64,000 nt of DNA from Pseudomonas marincola. Its GTDB lineage: Bacteria > Pseudomonadota > Gammaproteobacteria > Pseudomonadales > Pseudomonadaceae. Positions 59,353 through 64,000 of the stretch are shown here, one piece after another. A program made the translations under genes and the position numbers. Where the stretch lies: contig NZ_FPBC01000003.1 in assembly GCF_900116605.1 (NCBI RefSeq), positions 296,553 to 360,552 of the forward strand, given 5' to 3'. The notes beneath the pieces are model-generated. The model made no database searches. It saw only the letters and a program-made list of their open reading frames with translations, and was not told where the DNA came from. How positions within the stretch are numbered: position 1 is the first letter of the stretch; each line of letters starts with the position of its first letter.

Positions 59353-60246
59353 ATGCGTGCCATCGCTGAATTCATTATGCGCGGCCGTGTGCAGGCCACT
59401 CTGGTAGTGGTCATTTCGGCGGCATTGCCGCTGTTGTTCTGGTTAAGTGCTGCTGCAGGTTGCCTGGTGCTCCTGCGGCGCGGTTTGAGGGATGCGTTAA
59501 GCATTCTGATCTGGGCTTTATTACCGGCCATTGGCTGGTGGTATTTTGGTGAGCCGCGCACCCTTTTGGTGTTGTTCGGTGCATTAGGGCTGGCGTTGTT
59601 GTTGCGCGCCAGCGAGTCCTGGAACCGTGTGCTGCTTTGCAGCGTGGCATTGGGCCTGGTGTATGGGTTGGTTCTGGGTGCGCAGTTTCGCGAACCCATC
59701 GATGCAATGGCGGGTGAGATCCAAAAGCTCATGCCGCAAATGCTAGATGGGGTCTACCAGCAGATGTCGGTAGACGAGCAAGCTCGCCTGGGTAGCCTGA
59801 TTGCACCGGTCCTGACCGGATTGATAGCAGCCTTGTTGCAGATAGTCAGCCTGTTAAGCCTGGTTCTTGGGCGTTATTGGCAGGCGTTGCTGTACAACCC
59901 GGGTGGTTTTGGGCGCGAGTTTCGCGCACTGAGATTGCCGCCGCCGTTGGCGATGTTGCTACTGGTAGGCATGCTGGTCGGTCCTAATCTGGGCCTGCAA
60001 CTGGCAATGCTGACACCGTTGTGTAGCGTACCGTTGGCGTTTGCGGGCATCGCCCTGATTCATGGGCTGGTGGCGCAAGGGCGGCTGGCGAAGTTCTGGC
60101 TGGTTGGGCTGTACATCACGCTGTTGCTGTTTATGCAGCTGACTTATCCGTTACTCGTGGTCTTGGCCATAGTCGATAGTCTGTTTGATTTTCGTGGTCG
60201 TTACGTGCGCAAAAACGGCACTGGCCCCACGAACGGTGAAGGTTAA
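59353..60246 (+). CDS. DUF2232 family membrane protein
   Basis: A 297-residue inner-membrane protein with about eight hydrophobic helices, resembling the DUF2232/YybS family (function unknown; distant to S components of transporters). A polar segment near 113-155 (FREPIDAMAGEIQKLMPQML) divides two membrane halves. It is wedged between rpsR and rplI, where E. coli has no gene, and ends 21 bp before rplI, so it is almost certainly co-expressed with ribosomal proteins. Confidence 0.88.
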   Translation: MRAIAEFIMRGRVQATLVVVISAALPLLFWLSAAAGCLVLLRRGLRDALSILIWALLPAIGWWYFGEPRTLLVLFGALGLALLLRASESWNRVLLCSVALGLVYGLVLGAQFREPIDAMAGEIQKLMPQMLDGVYQQMSVDEQARLGSLIAPVLTGLIAALLQIVSLLSLVLGRYWQALLYNPGGFGREFRALRLPPPLAMLLLVGMLVGPNLGLQLAMLTPLCSVPLAFAGIALIHGLVAQGRLAKFWLVGLYITLLLFMQLTYPLLVVLAIVDSLFDFRGRYVRKNGTGPTNGEG

Positions 60247-60267
60247 AAGTTAAGAGGTAAGACCCAA

Positions 60268-60714
60268 ATGGAAGTCATCCTTCTGGAAAAAATCGCCAAC
60301 CTGGGCAACCTGGGCGACAAAGTGAATGTTAAGGCTGGTTACGGCCGTAACTTCCTGCTGCCGAAAGGCAAAGCAACTGCTGCTACCGCTGCTAACGTTG
60401 CTGCTTTTGAAGCACGCCGCGCCGAGCTGGAAAAGCTGGCTGCTGAGAAGAAAGCTTCGGCTGAAGCTCGCGCTGCTCAACTGGGCGAACTGGAAGTCAC
60501 CATCACCGCTACTGCGGGTGACGAAGGCAAGCTGTTCGGTTCGATCGGTACTCACGACATCGCTGACGCACTGACCGCCTCTGGCGTTGAAGTAGCTAAA
60601 GCTGAAGTTCGTCTGCCGAACGGCACTATTCGTCAAGTTGGCGAATACGACGTTGCTGTGCACCTGCACACTGACGTTGAAGCGACTGTTAAGCTGATTG
60701 TTGTTGCTGCGTAA
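60268..60714 (+). CDS. rplI: 50S ribosomal protein L9
   Basis: 148 residues, complete: the N-terminal rRNA-binding domain ([32 protein letters not shown]), the long central helix and the C-terminal domain. A UUCG-capped hairpin (60737-60750) and a terminator follow. Confidence 0.99.
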   Translation: MEVILLEKIANLGNLGDKVNVKAGYGRNFLLPKGKATAATAANVAAFEARRAELEKLAAEKKASAEARAAQLGELEVTITATAGDEGKLFGSIGTHDIADALTASGVEVAKAEVRLPNGTIRQVGEYDVAVHLHTDVEATVKLIVVAA

Positions 60715-60736
60715 GCAGTATGCGACATAGCGGTCT

Positions 60737-60750
60737 TGCACTTCGGTGCA
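60737..60750 (+). other. UUCG-tetraloop hairpin after rplI
   Basis: TGCAC, TTCG, GTGCA: a 5-bp stem with the extra-stable UUCG loop, 22 bases after the rplI stop. Probably a 3'-end stabiliser ahead of the real terminator. Confidence 0.55.
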
Positions 60751-60765
60751 GGTCTGCTGACAATT

Positions 60766-60810
60766 AGGCACGTCATTGCGCAAGCGATGTCGTGCCTTTT
60801 GTTTTTTATT
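60766..60810 (+). terminator. Intrinsic terminator after rplI, directly upstream of dnaB
   Basis: AGGCACG-T-CATTGC, loop GCAA, GCGATG-T-CGTGCCT (60766-60797), then TTTTGTTTTTTATT. The stem has one T-T mismatch and one T-G pair. It ends 23 bases before the dnaB ATG. Confidence 0.9.
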
Positions 60811-60833
60811 GCCACTCATTTTTCTCAGAGCTT

Positions 60834-62228
60834 ATGAACGAGATCAGCATTCCCGAGCAATACGACCTGCAAACCTCTGCCCTCAAGGTGCCGCCGCACT
60901 CAATCGAGGCTGAGCAGGCTGTGCTTGGCGGCCTGATGCTCGACAACAACGCTTGGGAGCGGGTGCTTGATCAGGTGTCTGATGGCGACTTTTATCGCCA
61001 CGATCACCGGTTGATCTTCCGTGCAATCTACAAGCTGGCCGAGCGCAATCAGCCGTTTGACGTGGTCACCTTGTCCGAGCAGCTGGATAAAGAAGGCCAG
61101 CTCTCGCAAACCGGCGGTTTGGCGTATCTGGGCGAGCTGGCGAAAAACACCCCGTCGGTTGCCAACATCAAGGCTTACGCGCAGATCATCCGTGAGCGCG
61201 CCACCTTGCGTCAGCTAATCGGCATTAGCGGCGAGATCGCCGACAGCGCCTACTCACCGGAAGGCCGCACTGGCGAGGAAATCCTCGATGAAGCCGAGCG
61301 ACTGATTTTCCAGATTGCCGAGGCCCGGCCGAAGACCGGCGGGCCGATGGCGATCAACGATATTCTGGTCAAGGCCATCGACCGCATCGACACCCTGTTC
61401 AACAGCGGTGACGACATTACCGGCCTGTCCACAGGCTTTACTGATCTGGATGCACAGACCAGCGGCTTGCAGCCAGCGGATCTGGTGATCGTTGCCGGTC
61501 GTCCGTCGATGGGTAAGACCACCTTCGCCATGAACCTCGTCGAGAACGCCGTGTTGCGCAGTGACAAGGCGATCATCGTCTACTCGCTGGAGATGCCATC
61601 CGACTCGATCGTTATGCGTATGCTCGCATCGCTGGGGCGCATCGATCAGACCAAGGTGCGTGCCGGGCGTCTCGATGATGACGATTGGCCGCGCCTGACC
61701 TCGGCGGTCAACCTGCTCAACGACCGCAAGCTGTTCATCGACGATACCGCCGGTATTTCACCGTCTGAAATGCGCGCGCGCACGCGGCGTCTGGCGCGTG
61801 AGCATGGAGAGATCGGCATGATCATGGTCGACTACTTGCAGCTCATGCAGATCCCCGGCTCCAGCAGCGAAAGCCGGGTGAACGAGATTTCTGAAATCTC
61901 CCGCTCGCTAAAAGCCTTGGCCAAAGAATTCAACTGCCCGGTGATTGCGCTCTCGCAGCTGAACCGTGGCCTTGAGCAGCGCCCCAACAAACGCCCGATC
62001 AACTCCGACTTGCGTGAATCGGGTGCGATCGAGCAGGACGCCGACATCATCATGTTCGTCTACCGCGATGAGGTTTATCACCCCGAAACCGAGTACAAGG
62101 GCGTGGCGGAAATCATCATCGGTAAGCAGCGTAACGGTCCAATCGGCACCACGCGCCTGGCTTTCCTCGGCAAATACTCGCGCTTCGAGAACCTTGCGCC
62201 GGGCAGCTACCAGTTCGATGACGACTAA
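60834..62228 (+). CDS. dnaB: Replicative DNA helicase DnaB
   Basis: The hexameric 5'-3' helicase of the replication fork; 464 residues. The N-terminal DnaG-interacting domain (PPHSIEAEQAVLGGLMLDN) precedes the RecA-like domain with Walker A AGRPSMGKTTFAMNL, MVDYLQLMQIPG (Walker B) and the SQLNRGLEQRPNKRP hinge. The start MNEISIPEQ at 60834 is the family one. No intein is present. Confidence 0.99.
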   Translation: MNEISIPEQYDLQTSALKVPPHSIEAEQAVLGGLMLDNNAWERVLDQVSDGDFYRHDHRLIFRAIYKLAERNQPFDVVTLSEQLDKEGQLSQTGGLAYLGELAKNTPSVANIKAYAQIIRERATLRQLIGISGEIADSAYSPEGRTGEEILDEAERLIFQIAEARPKTGGPMAINDILVKAIDRIDTLFNSGDDITGLSTGFTDLDAQTSGLQPADLVIVAGRPSMGKTTFAMNLVENAVLRSDKAIIVYSLEMPSDSIVMRMLASLGRIDQTKVRAGRLDDDDWPRLTSAVNLLNDRKLFIDDTAGISPSEMRARTRRLAREHGEIGMIMVDYLQLMQIPGSSSESRVNEISEISRSLKALAKEFNCPVIALSQLNRGLEQRPNKRPINSDLRESGAIEQDADIIMFVYRDEVYHPETEYKGVAEIIIGKQRNGPIGTTRLAFLGKYSRFENLAPGSYQFDDD

Positions 62229-62269
62229 GGCGTAGCGGCTCTCAGCGGTTTAAATGCCGCAGCATGATT

Positions 62270-62310
62270 AAAACAGGCGTTCAGTGGTTAAACTGAGCGC
62301 CTGTTTTGTT
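62270..62310 (+). terminator. Intrinsic terminator between dnaB and alr
   Basis: AAAACAGGCG-TTCAG (62270-62284), 8-base loop, CTGAG-CGCCTGTTTT (62293-62307), continuing GTT: a 15-bp stem with one T-G pair and a T-rich 3' side. It ends 16 bases before the alr ATG. Confidence 0.9.
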
Positions 62311-62326
62311 TGAGGATGCCGTATTC

Positions 62327-63409
62327 ATGCGCCCGCTCGTCGCCACCATCAATCTGTCTGCCATCCGCCACAACTATGCCGTTGCCAAGCGCTGTGCGCC
62401 GGGCCGCGAAGCATTTGCCGTGGTCAAAGCCAATGCTTACGGGCATGGCGTGCGCGAAGTGGTGACTGCGCTGCATGACGAGGCCGATGGATTCGCCGTG
62501 GCCTGTCTTGAGGAGGCCTGTGAGGTTCGGGCGCTGCATGCAAACGCCCGGGTGTTGCTGCTTGAGGGCTGTTTTGAGGCTGTCGAGTTGCAGTTGGCGG
62601 CGCAGCTGCGCCTTGATGTCGTGGTGCAAAGCCAGCGTCAGGTTGATCAACTATTGGCGTTGGACATCGAGCAGCCGCTGAATGTGTGGATGAAGCTCGA
62701 CAGCGGCATGCATCGGCTGGGCTTTGATGATCATCTGCTGCGAGAAAACCATGCCCGGCTGCAAGGCGCGAAGCAGGTTGGCGAACTGAACCTGATGAGC
62801 CATTTTGCCTGTGCAGATGAGCGCGGGCATACACTGACTGAAGATCAGCTCGAACGTTTTCTTGAGGTGCTGGATCTGGATTTTGATCAGCGCTCACTGG
62901 CTAACTCGGCGGCGATTCTGACCATCCCCGCGGCGCATATGGATTGGTTGCGGCCGGGGATCATGTTGTATGGCGCCACACCGTTTGCTGATCTCGGCGC
63001 GGCTGAGCTTGGCCTTAAACCGGCGATGCAACTGGATGCCGAGCTGATTGCGATTCGTACCGTCGAGGTGGGTGAGACCGTGGGGTACGGCGCTGGCTGG
63101 GAGGCGCTGCGGGTGAGCCGGATTGGTACGGTGAGTTGCGGTTATGCGGATGGTTATCCGCGTCATGCACCGGCGGGTACGCCGTTGGTTGTTCGCGGGC
63201 AGCGTGTGCCGTTGGTGGGGCGTGTGTCGATGGACATGCTTACGGTTGATCTGACTGATTTGCCGCAAGCCGAGGTCGGCGATGCGGTGCAGCTTTGGGG
63301 CGAGCAGTTGCCCGTTGATGAGGTCGCCAGTGCGGCGGGGACGATTGGTTATGAGTTGTTGACCAAGGTGACCGCGCGGGTGCCGCGGCGGTATGTGCAG
63401 GAGGATTGA
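62327..63409 (+). CDS. alr: Alanine racemase
   Basis: A PLP enzyme supplying D-alanine for peptidoglycan; 360 residues. The PLP lysine is in AVVKANAYGHG (about Lys33) and the second catalytic base Tyr is in VGYGAGWEAL. SCGYADGYPRHAP and VGRVSMDMLTVDLTD are conserved active-site segments. ATG 62327 is fixed by GAGGA 10 bases upstream; an earlier in-frame Met at 62306 lies inside the terminator. It appears to be the last core gene before accessory sequence. The residues are of the biosynthetic Alr/DadX type; no dadA is adjacent. Confidence 0.97.
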   Translation: MRPLVATINLSAIRHNYAVAKRCAPGREAFAVVKANAYGHGVREVVTALHDEADGFAVACLEEACEVRALHANARVLLLEGCFEAVELQLAAQLRLDVVVQSQRQVDQLLALDIEQPLNVWMKLDSGMHRLGFDDHLLRENHARLQGAKQVGELNLMSHFACADERGHTLTEDQLERFLEVLDLDFDQRSLANSAAILTIPAAHMDWLRPGIMLYGATPFADLGAAELGLKPAMQLDAELIAIRTVEVGETVGYGAGWEALRVSRIGTVSCGYADGYPRHAPAGTPLVVRGQRVPLVGRVSMDMLTVDLTDLPQAEVGDAVQLWGEQLPVDEVASAAGTIGYELLTKVTARVPRRYVQED

Positions 63410-63422
63410 GGTTGGGGTAAGG

Positions 63423-63442
63423 CACGGAGTCTAATCTCCGTG
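63423..63442. terminator. Hairpin after alr
   Basis: CACGGAG, TCTAAT, CTCCGTG: a perfect 7-bp stem 13 bases after the alr stop, followed by ATTTGCTG. A modest terminator candidate. Confidence 0.5.
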
Positions 63443-63489
63443 ATTTGCTGTGTATCGGGTTATGCATTCCACCGACGTAATGCCATGAC

Positions 63490-63515
63490 GGATTACGCCG
63501 CATTGCGGCTAATCC
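63490..63515. repeat. Palindromic intergenic repeat (GGATTA...TAATCC type)
   Basis: GGATTA-C-GCCG, CATTG, CGGC-TAATCC: a hairpin with one bulged C. It resembles the widespread GGATTAGC/GCTAATCC palindromes found between genes in proteobacteria. Confidence 0.55.
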
Positions 63516-63542
63516 ATCCTCCGTGAACCGCGCGACCTGGAG

Positions 63543-63569
63543 GTCGGATTCCGCATCGCGGCTTCCGAC
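63543..63569. repeat. Second intergenic palindrome
   Basis: GTCGGA-TT-CCGC, ATC, GCGG-CT-TCCGAC: two stems (6 and 4 bp) with a 2x2 internal loop. It lies 27 bp after the previous palindrome, so the two may form one compound repeat unit. Confidence 0.5.
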
Positions 63570-63663
63570 ATGGCGGATGGCCTGCTGTGCGCGGTCTGCT
63601 CTTGATTGGATTTTGGATTTTGGTTTTTTGAACGCTGGCGCTAAGCCTGAATTTGTAGAGTAT

Positions 63664-63780
63664 CCGGAACTGAGTGTGTAAATCCCTTTTCAGTCTAGCG
63701 TAACATAAAGCCTGTAAAGCGGAATTGCATGTGTAATTATAGCATCTTACAATTCTTCTCATAAACCGGAACTGAGTGTG
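63664..63780 (+). repeat. Direct repeats at the accessory boundary
   Basis: CCGGAACTGAGTGTG occurs exactly at 63664-63678 and 63766-63780; a diverged copy GCGGAATTGCATGTG starts at 63719. The three copies are spaced 55 and 47 bp in an AT-rich tract (about 39% G+C by my count over 63601-63780). This layout resembles spaced recombinase/transposase binding sites at a mobile element end, but no family is identified. Between alr and the next gene I see no protein-coding sequence I would support. Confidence 0.7.
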
Positions 63781-63897
63781 GAGCCTCCTCATGTGCTAGC
63801 TCACCCGGCACCCATAAGTACTGGATTTCAGGACGGATCTGGAGCGTAGCGTCAGGCTCTGTGATTGCCTAGAAGCACGATAAATAAGGAACGTACG

Positions 63898-64000
63898 ATG
63901 CCATCAGTTTTATCCCAGATCCTTGCCAGCTTCCGCGAGAAAGCACTGTCCGAACGTGACAAGGGCACTGACTTCGAGCACCTGTCATTGGTGTATCTGC
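63898..64000 (+). CDS. N-terminus of a type ISP restriction-modification / DEAD-box helicase-like protein (3' end outside window)
   Basis: Only 34 codons are in the window. The peptide begins MPSVLSQILASFREKAL and continues SERDKGTDFEHLSLVYL, which resembles the N-terminus of large COG4889/type ISP (LlaGI/LlaBIII-like) enzymes, where a short helix is followed by an (E/D)KGxxFE nuclease start. The Glu27 after Phe would be an early nuclease-domain residue. AAGGA lies 7 bases before the ATG. These proteins combine an Mrr-like nuclease, SF2 helicase, methyltransferase and target recognition region in one chain and act in phage defence. The assignment rests on a short stretch. Confidence 0.5.
   Translation, partial: MPSVLSQILASFREKALSERDKGTDFEHLSLVYL

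Noticed and set aside
63493..63792. Minus-strand frame of 99 codons across the repeat tract after alr
   Set aside because: Its repeated LHTQFR segments are just the translated direct repeats and palindromes; no start site support.

Overview
The window looks like a contiguous piece of a Pseudomonas (or very close Pseudomonadaceae) chromosome. The evidence is gene content and order: hldE, waaA, a tolC-type gene, thiC, nudF-yqiB-cpdA-yqiA-parE-parC, serB, fimX next to a fimW-like gene, psd, rhdA, motAB, rsgA, orn, and the long queG-nnr-tsaE-amiB-mutL-miaA-hfq-hflX-hflK-hflC run followed by hisZ-purA, tRNA-Leu, rnr-rlmB, rpsF-rpsR-rplI, dnaB and alr. The species cannot be fixed from the sequence alone. 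Nearly all of 1-63.4 kb is densely packed core genome with clean Shine-Dalgarno sites, stop/start overlaps and paired bidirectional terminators. I see no phage, insertion sequence, CRISPR array or rRNA in that part.

Layout. 1-7 kb: the 3' part of hldE, an unrecognised 318-residue protein, an aldo/keto reductase overlapping an FAD oxidoreductase, a small multidrug resistance pump divergent from a LysR regulator, and waaA. 7-13 kb: a TolC-type outer-membrane channel, a TPP riboswitch ahead of thiC and the HMP transporter gene cytX, and a DUF3298-like lipoprotein. 13-22.7 kb: nudF, a DUF1249 gene, cpdA, yqiA, parE, two envelope-directed genes, parC, and a PqiC-like lipoprotein. 22.8-33.3 kb: a membrane protein of the Smp/YtjB type divergent from serB, then on the minus strand the c-di-GMP/type IV pilus pair fimX-fimW, psd, rhdA and an HDOD gene. 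33.6-38 kb: motAB, rsgA, a membrane-anchored methyltransferase and orn. 38-52 kb: queG, then nnr through purA. 52-63.4 kb: a chemoreceptor gene, tRNA-Leu(CAG), rnr-rlmB, the S6/S18/L9 cluster with a DUF2232 membrane-protein gene inside, dnaB and alr.

How the genes relate: several groups act together, namely LPS core/lipid A assembly (hldE, waaA), thiamine pyrimidine synthesis and uptake under one TPP riboswitch (thiC, cytX), surface behaviour (fimX, fimW, motAB, a chemoreceptor, cpdA), tRNA modification (queG, tsaE, miaA), RNA turnover (orn, hfq, rnr), membrane protein quality control (hflK, hflC) and translation/replication (rpsF, rpsR, rplI, dnaB).

The character changes after alr at about 63.4 kb. 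Three palindromes are followed by a stretch of about 39% G+C (my count, 63601-63780) holding an exact 15-bp direct repeat with a diverged third copy. Then the start of a gene resembling the N-terminus of type ISP restriction-modification/helicase proteins runs off the end. This looks like the edge of an accessory, possibly defence-related, island and is the most promising place to extend the sequence.
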